Both the position numbers and the translations under genes were made by a program. A stretch of 6,995 nt of DNA, from the NCBI GenBank assembly GCA_043809805.1, contig JBDROR010000135.1, positions 1-6,995 of the forward strand, read 5' to 3'. Source of the DNA: JAQUKH01 sp043809805. Its GTDB lineage: Bacteria > JACRDZ01 > JAQUKH01. Below, piece by piece: positions 1 to 6,052 of the stretch; the first letter of the stretch is position 1; every line of letters starts with the position of its first letter. The notes below the pieces were generated by a model. That model saw only the letters and a list, made by a program, of their open reading frames with translations. It was not told the origin of the DNA and made no database searches.

Positions 1-132
1 ATCCGCCCATTCACGGTATCCGCGATCTTGTATTAATCGATTTATTTCGTATCCGGAAATTTCCTTTTTCTCACAAACTAATTGCAAAAGGACAATTTCA
101 ACATTAGATAGGTTTCTATTATTATATTTCAT
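1..132 (-). CDS. PadR-family transcriptional regulator, N-terminal 44 residues (cut by window edge)
   Basis: The minus strand reads from an ATG at 132-130 through 44 codons without a stop to base 1, where the window ends. The peptide starts MKYNNRNLSNVEIVLLQLVC and continues with SGYEINRLIQDRGYREWAD. This matches the start of the PadR winged-helix domain: the first helix (residues about 8-20), then the GYEI...I..RGYREWAD segment that leads into the recognition helix. PadR proteins are small cytoplasmic dimeric repressors, often autoregulated and often controlling a neighbouring membrane or efflux gene. No Shine-Dalgarno sequence precedes the ATG, and a good promoter lies only 6 bp upstream, so the start is probably leaderless. 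The C-terminal domain and the target gene are outside the window, so the signal sensed cannot be inferred. The family call is firm; the function beyond DNA binding is unknown. Confidence 0.85.
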   Translation of the reverse strand, partial: MKYNNRNLSNVEIVLLQLVCEKKEISGYEINRLIQDRGYREWAD

Positions 133-167
133 CTATGAAATATAACATACATACACTATAGTATCAA
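133..167 (-). promoter_or_regulatory. Promoter of the padR-like gene with palindrome over the -35/spacer (possible autoregulatory operator)
   Basis: On the minus strand a -35 TTGATA (167-162) is separated by exactly 17 bp from a -10 TATATT (144-139), with an extended TGt just upstream of the -10. Only 6 bp lie between the -10 and the ATG at 132, so transcription should start at or next to the start codon. The self-complementary octamer ACTATAGT (155-162) and a TGTATGTATGT direct repeat sit in the spacer. A PadR dimer binding there would block the promoter. The operator role is inference. Confidence 0.5.
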
Positions 168-202
168 GTAAAATTTTTAATATGGCACTATTCACAAAAT
201 CT

Positions 203-221
203 ATGTGTCAAAAAGGCACAT
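203..221. other. Short stem-loop in the intergenic region
   Basis: ATGTGTC and GGCACAT pair over 7 bp (one G-T wobble) around a five-A loop. It lies between the phosphatase and padR-like genes, both on the minus strand. No clear U-tract follows on either strand, so terminator function is doubtful. The rest of 133-263 holds no recognisable gene. Confidence 0.3.
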
Positions 222-251
222 GAATCGGAGAAGAAGGATTTGGCCTTGCCG

Positions 252-271
252 GAGGTTAAGGTTTTAGCCTC
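252..271 (-). terminator. Weak stem-loop overlapping the phosphatase stop codon
   Basis: GAGGTTA (252-258) pairs with TAGCCTC (265-271) over 7 bp with one wobble and a 6-nt loop. The phosphatase stop codon (266-264) lies in the structure. It could slow or protect the 3' end of the minus-strand transcript, but the usual run of U residues is missing, so intrinsic termination is unproven. Confidence 0.25.
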
Positions 272-911
272 TATAAATATCAGTGGTATTATTGCATGAA
301 TTACAATTTAAATGAGACGCGTCATTGATGCCGGTGACGTATAATTTTTTGTTATACCGCTGGATATAGGTTATCCCTGTGTTTGTGAGAGACATATTGG
401 TGATGAGTTTATCGAAATTGCCTTTTAAGATATAGGCAATGATTGCCGTGATTGTTCCCGCGTGGGCTACGATGAGAAGATTGTCGTCGTCTTTGTGATT
501 TTTTATTATACTTTTAAAAACTTTATTAATTCTTTGTTTAAACTCCGGTATATTTTCGGCTCCGGGGATAAGAGTTTTTGTTGGATTTTTTTGCCATTTT
601 TTATAGCCTCCATCATATTCTAAATTTACGTCATCAGGTGCTTTCCCTTCCCACTCGCCGAGATAAATTTCAGCGAGGTCTTTGTGAAAAGAAATTGGAA
701 GCCCGAGATGGAGTGATATTATTTCCGCTGTTTGTTTTGCCCGCAGGAGTTCAGAGCAGTAAATAAAATTATATTTATCTTTTTGAAGGCTTTTAGCTAA
801 AATCTCAGCCTGACGTATTCCTGTTGGCGAAAGCGCAGAATCGATTTTCCCTTGTATTTTATTTTCACCATTTAATATCGATTCGCCGTGGCGGATTAGA
901 TAAATTTTCAT
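264..911 (-). CDS. Histidine phosphatase superfamily protein (phosphoglycerate-mutase-like phosphatase)
   Basis: This 215-residue cytoplasmic enzyme belongs to the branch-1 histidine phosphatases, which hydrolyse phosphate esters through a phospho-histidine intermediate. All core residues are visible, numbered from the ATG at 911: the LIRHGES motif with Arg7 and nucleophile His8, second Arg57 (SELLRAKQT), proton-donor Glu81 in LAEIYLGEWEG, and the second catalytic His150 in LLIVAHAGT. The length and the ending ..GINDASHL fit PhoE/CobC-type broad-specificity phosphatases better than a glycolytic mutase, but the substrate cannot be read from sequence. A TTG at 920 would add three residues. The ATG is preferred because the conserved MKIYLIRHGE begins there. 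No Shine-Dalgarno sequence precedes it; the predicted promoter implies a leader of only about 3 nt. The tail after the core, with Cys-X2-Cys (NCNSC), is unusual. The gene is divergent from clpB. Confidence 0.9.
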   Translation of the reverse strand: MKIYLIRHGESILNGENKIQGKIDSALSPTGIRQAEILAKSLQKDKYNFIYCSELLRAKQTAEIISLHLGLPISFHKDLAEIYLGEWEGKAPDDVNLEYDGGYKKWQKNPTKTLIPGAENIPEFKQRINKVFKSIIKNHKDDDNLLIVAHAGTITAIIAYILKGNFDKLITNMSLTNTGITYIQRYNKKLYVTGINDASHLNCNSCNNTTDIYRG

Positions 912-948
912 GACCAACAAATTCTATATTAAAAATATTATTTGTCAA
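912..948 (-). promoter_or_regulatory. Promoter of the histidine phosphatase gene
   Basis: A consensus -35 TTGACA (948-943) is followed after 16 bp by TAGAAT (926-921) on the minus strand. The expected transcription start near 914 gives an almost leaderless mRNA for the ATG at 911, which agrees with the absence of a Shine-Dalgarno sequence. Its -35 box overlaps that of the divergent clpB promoter. Confidence 0.55.
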
Positions 949-968
949 ATGAATTTTTGTGATACAAT
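942..968 (+). promoter_or_regulatory. Promoter of clpB (extended -10 type)
   Basis: TTGTCA (942-947), a 15-bp spacer, and TACAAT (963-968) preceded by TGa, which forms an extended -10 that can offset the short spacer. Transcription would start near 975 and give a leader of about 20 nt that contains the Shine-Dalgarno sequence. No CIRCE element (TTAGCACTC-N9-GAGTGCTAA) is present, so HrcA control of clpB is not supported here. Confidence 0.5.
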
Positions 969-981
969 TTTTAGAGAGAAT

Positions 982-988
982 GGAGGGG
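982..988 (+). promoter_or_regulatory. Ribosome binding site fixing the clpB start
   Basis: GGAGGGG lies 5 bp before the ATG at 994. The open frame extends upstream to an ATG at 910, but only the 994 start has a binding site, and its protein starts like other ClpB N-domains. Confidence 0.85.
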
Positions 989-993
989 CAATA

Positions 994-3585
994 ATGATAG
1001 ATTTCAATAAATTTACTATTAAGGCGCAAGAGGCAGTTCAGAGGGCTCAGCAAATCGCGATTGATCTTAATCATCAGCAGGTTGATGTGGAACATCTTCT
1101 TTTGGCATTGCTTGAACAAAAAGAAGGTGTGATTATTCCAATTTTGCAAAAGTTAGGGGTTGCTTTTGATGATTTGGGACAAAAGGTAAAAAAGGAGTTA
1201 GAGAATTTACCAAAAGTTTATGGTTCTGTCGGGCAGGTTTATTTTTCAAACAGGTTGAATAATATTTTTAATGTAGCTTTAAAAGAAGCGGAGCAGTTTA
1301 AAGATGAATATATCAGCAGTGAACATATTTTATTGGCTGTTTTGGAAGAGAAGGGCGGAAAAGCAAGTAAAATTTTACAAGAGGCAGGGGTAGATAAAAA
1401 TAGTCTTTATCGGGTATTGCGGGAAATTCGCGGATCTCAGAGAGTTACAGACCAGAATCCTGAGGATAAGTATCAGGCAATTGATAAATATGCCCGCGAT
1501 TTAACCGCGCTCGCCCGAAAAGGAAAACTTGATCCTGTGATTGGCCGTGATGATGAGATTCGCCGGACAATTCAGATTCTTTCCCGTCGGACGAAAAATA
1601 ATCCTGTTCTGATCGGTGAACCGGGAGTAGGGAAGACAGCGGTGGTTGAAGGGTTGGCTCAGCGTATTATCGGCGGCGATGTCCCTGAGTCGTTAAAGGG
1701 AAAGCGATTGGTGGCTTTGGATCTGGGCGCGTTGATCGCGGGCGCGAAATTCCGCGGCGAATTTGAGGACAGGCTGAAAGCTTTTTTAAGGGAAGTTGAA
1801 AAAGCTGAAGGTAAAGTAATATTGTTTATTGATGAATTGCATACCTTAGTCGGCGCGGGGGCGGCTGAGGGCGCGGTTGACGCCTCGAATATGCTTAAAC
1901 CGGCTTTAGCGCGAGGAGAACTCCGATGTATCGGCGCGACAACGCTTAATGAATACCGTAAATATATTGAAAAGGACGCGGCGCTGGAACGCAGGTTCCA
2001 GCCGCTTTATATCGGCCAGCCGAATGTTGAAGACACAATTGCAATTCTTCGAGGCCTCAAAGAAAAGTATGAAGTCCATCATGGTGTCCGGATAAAAGAT
2101 TCGGCATTGATTGCCGCCGCGGCTTTATCGAATCGTTATATCGCGGATAGATTTCTGCCGGATAAAGCGATTGACCTGATTGATGAGGCGGCATCGAAGC
2201 TGCGTATTGAAATAGACAGTCTGCCTACAGAGCTTGATGAAGTGGAACGCCGGATTATGCAATTGGAGATTGAGCGGCAGGCTTTAAGCAAAGAAAAAGA
2301 TAAAGAATCTAAAGAACGCCTGAAAAAACTGGATAAAGAATTGGCGGATTTGAAGGAAAAGAGCAAAGGAATGAGACTCAAGTGGCAAAAGGAAAAAGAG
2401 GTTATTCAGGATATACAAAGGACAAAAGAAGAGATTGAAAATATTAAAATTGAAGAAAAAAGTTTTGAACGAAAGGGCGATTTGGAAAAGGTGGCGGAAC
2501 TTCGTTACGGTAAATTGATAGAGTTAAATAAAAAAATTGATAAAGATAATAAGAAATTGCAGGAGATACAAAAAGATGGTTTAATGTTGAAAGAAGAAGT
2601 GGATGAAGAGGATATTGCGGAAGTGGTTTCAAAATGGACAGGTATTCCTGTCTCCAAAATGATGCAGGGCGAGATTGAGAAATTGTTGGTGATTGAAGAA
2701 AAATTAAAAGAGCGTGTAATTGGCCAGGATGAGGCGATTTCTGCTGTGGCAAATGCCGTGCGTAGGAGCCGCGCGGAATTGCAGGATCCAAACAGGCCGA
2801 TGGGCTCATTTATTTTTCTTGGGCCTACAGGTGTCGGGAAAACCGAATTAGCCAGAACGCTGGCTGATTTTTTATTTAATGACGAGCGGTCGGTAGTGCG
2901 GATCGATATGTCGGAGTATATGGAAAAACATACAGTCGCGAGGCTTCTTGGCGCCCCGCCCGGATATGTAGGTTATGAAGAAGGCGGGCAGTTGACCGAG
3001 AAAGTAAGGCGCAGGCCGTACAGTATTGTCCTTTTTGACGAGATTGAGAAAGCGCATCCTGATGTTTTTAATGTTTTATTGCAAATATTGGATGAAGGCA
3101 GGTTAACAGACGGCCAGGGGCGGACGGTTGATTTTAAGAATACGGTAATTATTATGACTTCAAATCTGGGCAGTCAATTAATTCAGGAATTGGGCGGCAA
3201 AGATGAAAATGAAATGCGCAGGCGCGTAAACGAACTGTTAAAAACTTCTTTCAGGCCGGAATTTTTGAATCGTGTTGATGAAACGATTATTTTCCATAAT
3301 TTGGGCTGGAAACAAATAAAAGAAATAATTAACATTCAACTGAAAAAGTTTTTCGACAGGCTGGCGCAAAAAAATATTAAATTATCCCTTTCCGATGAAG
3401 TTAAAAATATCTTGGTTGGTGAAGGGTTTGATCCGGTTTATGGAGCGAGGCCGCTTAAAAGGGTTTTGCAAAAGAGGGTTGAAAACCCGTTGGCTTTAAA
3501 ACTTTTGGCTGGCGAGTTTAAAAGCGGGGATGTTATCCAAACGAAAATAGTGGGAAATAACCAGCTGGAGTTTTTTGTTAAATGA
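994..3585 (+). CDS. clpB: ATP-dependent protein disaggregase ClpB (Hsp100)
   Basis: The 863-residue product has the normal ClpB length and layout. ClpB hexamers thread aggregated proteins through a central pore and, with DnaK/DnaJ/GrpE, resolubilise them in the cytoplasm. Visible parts: two Clp-N repeats (about 1-150); AAA-1 with Walker A GEPGVGKT (208-215), Walker B LFIDE (Asp280, Glu281) and arginine pair 333-334; a Lys/Glu-rich coiled-coil M domain (about 410-520) that separates ClpB from ClpA and most ClpC; AAA-2 with Walker A GPTGVGKT (610-617), Walker B LFDE (Asp682, Glu683), pore loop GYVGYEEGG (657-665), arginine finger in FLNRVD (Arg760) and sensor-2 GARPLKR (817-823). Pore loop 1 reads AKFRGEFE, with Phe253 where ClpB usually has Tyr. 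No ClpP-docking IGF/IGL loop is apparent. All catalytic residues are intact. The gene looks monocistronic: mobile DNA starts about 100 bp downstream and no clear terminator is seen before it. Confidence 0.97.
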   Translation: MIDFNKFTIKAQEAVQRAQQIAIDLNHQQVDVEHLLLALLEQKEGVIIPILQKLGVAFDDLGQKVKKELENLPKVYGSVGQVYFSNRLNNIFNVALKEAEQFKDEYISSEHILLAVLEEKGGKASKILQEAGVDKNSLYRVLREIRGSQRVTDQNPEDKYQAIDKYARDLTALARKGKLDPVIGRDDEIRRTIQILSRRTKNNPVLIGEPGVGKTAVVEGLAQRIIGGDVPESLKGKRLVALDLGALIAGAKFRGEFEDRLKAFLREVEKAEGKVILFIDELHTLVGAGAAEGAVDASNMLKPALARGELRCIGATTLNEYRKYIEKDAALERRFQPLYIGQPNVEDTIAILRGLKEKYEVHHGVRIKDSALIAAAALSNRYIADRFLPDKAIDLIDEAASKLRIEIDSLPTELDEVERRIMQLEIERQALSKEKDKESKERLKKLDKELADLKEKSKGMRLKWQKEKEVIQDIQRTKEEIENIKIEEKSFERKGDLEKVAELRYGKLIELNKKIDKDNKKLQEIQKDGLMLKEEVDEEDIAEVVSKWTGIPVSKMMQGEIEKLLVIEEKLKERVIGQDEAISAVANAVRRSRAELQDPNRPMGSFIFLGPTGVGKTELARTLADFLFNDERSVVRIDMSEYMEKHTVARLLGAPPGYVGYEEGGQLTEKVRRRPYSIVLFDEIEKAHPDVFNVLLQILDEGRLTDGQGRTVDFKNTVIIMTSNLGSQLIQELGGKDENEMRRRVNELLKTSFRPEFLNRVDETIIFHNLGWKQIKEIINIQLKKFFDRLAQKNIKLSLSDEVKNILVGEGFDPVYGARPLKRVLQKRVENPLALKLLAGEFKSGDVIQTKIVGNNQLEFFVK

Positions 3586-3682
3586 TTTAAGGAAAGGGGA
3601 GATATAAAACTTTTGGATGAGAGAAGGTTTATTTAGCAGTGCAATTCTGGAAGTATGGAATTCATATTAATTTTTATTTTGT

Positions 3683-3689
3683 GTCTAAC
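3683..3689 (-). other. Detached R' box of a split integron attC site
   Basis: The plus strand reads GTCTAAC (minus GTTAGAC), which fits the attC R' consensus GTTRRRY. Its exact partner lies 1.9 kb away at 5575-5581, just beyond the IS. Removing the IS and one AAC copy places it directly after the remaining attC at 5517-5581. The stretch from the clpB stop (3586) to here has no convincing gene. Confidence 0.7.
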
Positions 3690-3705
3690 GAGGCTGTCGA
3701 AAAAC
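3690..3705 (+). repeat. Left inverted repeat of the IS1182-family element
   Basis: GAGGCTGTCGAAAAAC, 15 of 16 bases shared with the inverted right end. This is the transposase-distal end. Confidence 0.88.
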
Positions 3706-3731
3706 GAGTTTTGAAGTTTTTCCCCAGCCTC
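3690..3731. other. Terminal hairpin at the left end of the IS1182-family element
   Basis: Two nested arms pair: GAGGCTG (3690-3696) with CAGCCTC (3725-3731), and GAAAAAC (3699-3705) with GTTTTTC (3716-3722), around a 10-nt loop. The terminal repeat is thus also folded back within the same end. No U-tract follows on either strand in the transcribed sense, so it is not a standard terminator. The right end lacks this structure. From here to 3873 there is only AT-rich non-coding IS sequence. Confidence 0.55.
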
Positions 3732-3873
3732 AAAAAATTAAATTTAAAAATTTTGTTTTAATTTTGAATATTCTATAAAATATCCGGTAAAAATATCTTA
3801 ATTCTTATTTCTTTATTCTATCAGCTTTTATTTATTAATTTTACTTACTTTATTGATTATACTATCTTATTTT

Positions 3874-5404
3874 CTACGCAATTGCTAATCCATAATTATA
3901 TAATTTCCCTATATTATGTATTATTGCAAATAGTTTCCATTGTATATTTACCTTTTTATTTCCTCTTAAGGTAAATCGGTTCAGACCCTTATTTTGTTTT
4001 ACATTCCCGAACACCGGTTCTATTATTCCCATCCGCTTACTATATATATATCTTCCTATTACCGAATCTATCTTCGCTTTCATTTTATCTACTATCCCAT
4101 CTACTTGTCCATTATTTTTTGTCCTATCATAAAATATATGTACCTGCCTAGCTACAGTTTTTATATTTCTCAAACATTTTTCTCTTAATTCGCATACCCG
4201 GCATGCTGTTACTTTTGCCTTGTATGCTATTGCTTTTCCACTTCTATTTTTATATTTGCTATTACATACATATAATTCACTTCCTGCCGGGCATATTAAT
4301 TTATTCTTCTCTTCATCATATTTGAAATCGTCAGGGCTAAAATATTTTTTGTTACTTTCTTTTTCATATCTATAGATTTGCTTTTTGTGCCTTTCTGCGC
4401 GGGTCTCTTTTCCTAAATTCTTTATCCGGTATATATGCGTCTAATCCTTTTTCATCTAACATATGAATATTGTCTTTGTTGTAGAATCCACTATCTGCGA
4501 TTATTTTCGTATCTTTGATGTCTTTACCCATTGCCGTCAATCCTTCTTCCGTTTTTTCTATTACATCTTTTAATACTTTCTGATCATTGCCATCTCCATA
4601 CACTTCCGCGCTAACTATAACTTGATGTTTGGAATCCGCTGCCGCTATGCCATTATATCCCTGTATCACTCCATGTGAGGATACCATCTTCGCGCTTTCG
4701 TTGTCCGTTATATTACTTTTTATCGCATTGCCTTTTGAACCTTCTTTATCTTTATTTTCTTTTATCCATTTTGTTATTTTTTCTATTTTATTTTGCAGCT
4801 TTTTTATTCGCGCATCTTTTTCTTCTTCGCTTATATCAAATTTGTTTTCTTCTTTATCTTTTGTTTTGTGTTCTTCCATTAAATATTTTATTGTCCGCTC
4901 AAGTTTTGTTTTTTTCTTCTCAAAATCAGCTTTTGTCCCGCTCCATTCCTTAGAAGCATTGGACGGAAGTTTGCATCCATCTATCGCAAACATTGTTCCG
5001 CCTATTAGCCCCATTTCTTCACATACAATTAATATATCGCAAAATATCCCTTTTATCTCTTTTTCCATTTTTGATATAAAGGCCGCTATGGTTGAGTGAT
5101 CCGGATGGCTATCTGCTGATATAGCCATAAATACTACATTCTCATTACATGCTTGTTCTATTTTCCGTGAACCTGTTATTCCTCTTGAATATGCCAGAAG
5201 CACAATCTTGAGCAATATTGCGGGATCATAGGCGCATCTTCCTGTTTCATCATTTTTGTATCTGGATTCAAATATTGTTAAATCTATGTGTTTATCTACT
5301 ATTTGATTTATTGCTTCTTCGAAAGTTCCGGGCATTATTTGCTGGTCAAACCTTATTGGGAGCATTACCATCTGGTCATATGAATAATTTTTATATCGCG
5401 CCAT
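3874..5404 (-). pseudogene. IS1182-family transposase, frameshifted
   Basis: The minus strand starts at an ATG at 5404, preceded by AGGAG (5420-5416), and reads 344 codons to a TAG at 4372-4370. The homologous frame then shifts near 4399 and runs from AERHKKQIYRYEK to a TAG-free end at 3874, giving about 510 residues if joined. The N-terminal part has the family pattern PAILLKIVLLAYSRGITGSR, then FMAISADSHPDHSTIAAF, first catalytic Asp142 (FAIDGCKLPSNASKEW), a charged coiled-coil insert (about 158-225), GYNGIAAADSKH, and a second Asp304 (IIADSGFY). The part after the shift has a Cys cluster (CPAG..C..CRVCELREKC) and the third acidic residue in RMGIIEPVFGNVKQNKG. All three DDE residues are preserved but lie in two frames. 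A programmed shift is possible, but I see no standard slippery heptamer, so simple mutation is more likely. Confidence 0.88.
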
Positions 5405-5445
5405 ATAAACATTTTCTCCTTATTTTTAGAAAAGATTATTCATAT

Positions 5446-5451
5446 ATTATA
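5446..5451 (-). promoter_or_regulatory. Possible -10 of the IS1182-type transposase promoter
   Basis: TATAAT on the minus strand, with a weak -35 candidate TTTAAT 17 bp upstream and about 40 bp before the ATG at 5404. The region is very AT-rich, so a chance match is quite possible. Confidence 0.3.
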
Positions 5452-5497
5452 TTTTATTTTGCGGGGGGATTAAAGTATTAAATTGATGAATATTTCA

Positions 5498-5513
5498 GTT
5501 ATTCGACAGCCTC
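5498..5513 (-). repeat. Right inverted repeat of the IS1182-family element
   Basis: Read on the minus strand, GAGGCTGTCGAATAAC, which differs from the left end by one base. It lies upstream of the transposase start. Confidence 0.88.
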
Positions 5514-5581
5514 AACGCAAAAGCTCACTGGTGCTTTAGTGCACTAGCGATAAAGCATCCAGTGAAGCGCCATTGTTAGAC
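5514..5581 (-). other. Integron attC recombination site (major part; R' box split off by the IS)
   Basis: Read on the minus strand, the site starts with R'' box GTCTAAC (5581-5575, consensus RYYYAAC). Then TCACTGGATGCTTTA (5565-5551) pairs with TAAAGCACCAGTGA (5538-5525) over 14 bp with a single unpaired A, like the extrahelical base of attC L arms. A 12-nt variable tip (5550-5539) lies between them. The R' side ends GCGTT at the IS edge and resumes as GTTAGAC at 3689-3683. The reconstructed site is 72 bp, within the usual range. In integrons such a site marks the 3' end of a gene cassette and is recombined by IntI as a folded single strand at G^TT. The orientation matches: the DUF2442 gene ends inside it. 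No integrase gene is in the window. Confidence 0.72.
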
Positions 5582-5850
5582 TTTTTATTTATATATTTGC
5601 TTTTGAGTGGATATTTTTCAGGATGTTCCAGATTGTCAATTTCTAAGTCAACATCTAAATCTGGCCAGTAGAGGTGAAAACCATGGAGCAATTCAACTTT
5701 TTGAATCGATTTTAAGGTTTGGTCCCTAAAATAGGGGTAGTCATCGAAATTTAAAAAATATTCTTTTCCTTTTACAAACAGCCATATACCAAACGAGGAA
5801 ATATTTTCAACTGATACTGAAATATTTTTTCCATTCTTTAATGATTTCAT
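5536..5850 (-). CDS. DUF2442 family protein (putative toxin-antitoxin-type partner), end encoded by attC
   Basis: This 104-residue protein of unknown biochemical role has the DUF2442 pattern: an N-terminal beta region (about 8-35), FDDYPYF (35-41), a short helix, then the family hallmark LYWPDLDVDLEI (60-71) and HPEKYPLK (76-83). The start is fixed by GAGGAG (5863-5858), 7 bp before the ATG at 5850. An earlier ATG at 5883 in the same frame has no such site. It overlaps the upstream DUF4160 gene by 44 bp, so translation is likely coupled. DUF4160 and DUF2442 genes are often neighbours and have the size and arrangement of type II toxin-antitoxin pairs; which partner would be toxic is unknown. 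The last 14 codons (SNNGASLDALSLVH) and the stop lie inside the attC, so the native family domain ends near residue 85 and the tail comes from the recombination site. Confidence 0.85.
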   Translation of the reverse strand: MKSLKNGKNISVSVENISSFGIWLFVKGKEYFLNFDDYPYFRDQTLKSIQKVELLHGFHLYWPDLDVDLEIDNLEHPEKYPLKSKYINKKSNNGASLDALSLVH

Positions 5851-6049
5851 TTTTATGCTCCTCAACAAGTTTTTGTAACTCATTCAATTTTTTCGCATTT
5901 AGTTTATGATATGTCGCAAGCGAAATTATTGGTTCAATCCAGAATTTTGCTTCACCATCTCCACAAATAATATGAACATGCATGCGGTCTTCTTCATTTG
6001 AAAGAAAATAAAACCTATAACCTTTTATTCTTAAAATTGTAGGACTCAT
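5807..6049 (-). CDS. DUF4160 family protein (first gene of the cassette pair)
   Basis: This 80-residue protein matches DUF4160 over its full length: the start SPTILRIKGYRFYFLSNE, the conserved MHVHI..GDGEAKFWIEP block (23-39, with His24 and His26), and a C-terminal helix rich in Lys/Glu ending EWKKYFSIS. No transmembrane segment or signal peptide is seen, so it should be cytoplasmic. Its activity is not established; the conserved HVH motif could bind metal or nucleic acid, but this is speculation. It is the promoter-proximal gene and overlaps the DUF2442 gene by 44 bp. There is no Shine-Dalgarno sequence before the ATG at 6049. An extended -10 promoter ends 10 bp upstream, so the mRNA is probably leaderless. 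The cassette context (an attC follows the pair) fits the known enrichment of toxin-antitoxin genes in chromosomal integron arrays. Confidence 0.85.
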   Translation of the reverse strand: MSPTILRIKGYRFYFLSNEEDRMHVHIICGDGEAKFWIEPIISLATYHKLNAKKLNELQKLVEEHKNEIIKEWKKYFSIS

Positions 6050-6052
6050 AGT

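Larger units (their letters stand above)
3690..5513 (-). mobile_element. IS1182-family insertion sequence, 1824 bp, inserted in an attC site
   Basis: The element is bounded by 16-bp inverted repeats with one mismatch: GAGGCTGTCGAAAAAC at 3690-3705 and, as its inverted partner, 5498-5513. It carries a single minus-strand transposase, here frameshifted, that fills most of the length. The size is close to that of IS1182 itself. AAC lies immediately outside both ends (3687-3689 and 5514-5516), consistent with a 3-bp target duplication, although three bases could match by chance. The flanks join into an attC site once the IS and one AAC are removed, which gives independent support for the exact ends. 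Confidence 0.88.

Noticed and set aside
910..993. Upstream extension of the clpB reading frame (28 extra residues from an ATG at 910)
   Set aside because: It has no ribosome site, covers the divergent promoter region, and the canonical ClpB N-terminus starts at 994 behind GGAGGGG.
911..994. CIRCE heat-shock operator upstream of clpB
   Set aside because: No TTAGCACTC or inverted GAGTGCTAA is present in the interval.
2136..3057. Long open frames antisense to clpB
   Set aside because: They follow from codon bias of a strongly coding opposite strand; no ribosome sites or family motifs.
3617..3670. Short ORF after clpB (MREGLFSSAILEVWNSY)
   Set aside because: It has 17 codons and a purine-rich stretch 14 bp upstream but no recognisable family; it is too short to separate from chance.
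3586..3689. Intrinsic terminator for clpB
   Set aside because: Only a 5-bp AATTC/GAATT pairing and AT-rich tracts are seen; no stable GC stem with a U-run before the IS.
4629..5099. Plus-strand open frames rich in Phe/Leu/Ser opposite the IS1182-type transposase
   Set aside because: They are shadows of the Lys/Glu-rich coiled-coil region on the minus strand; the apparent hydrophobic protein is an artefact.
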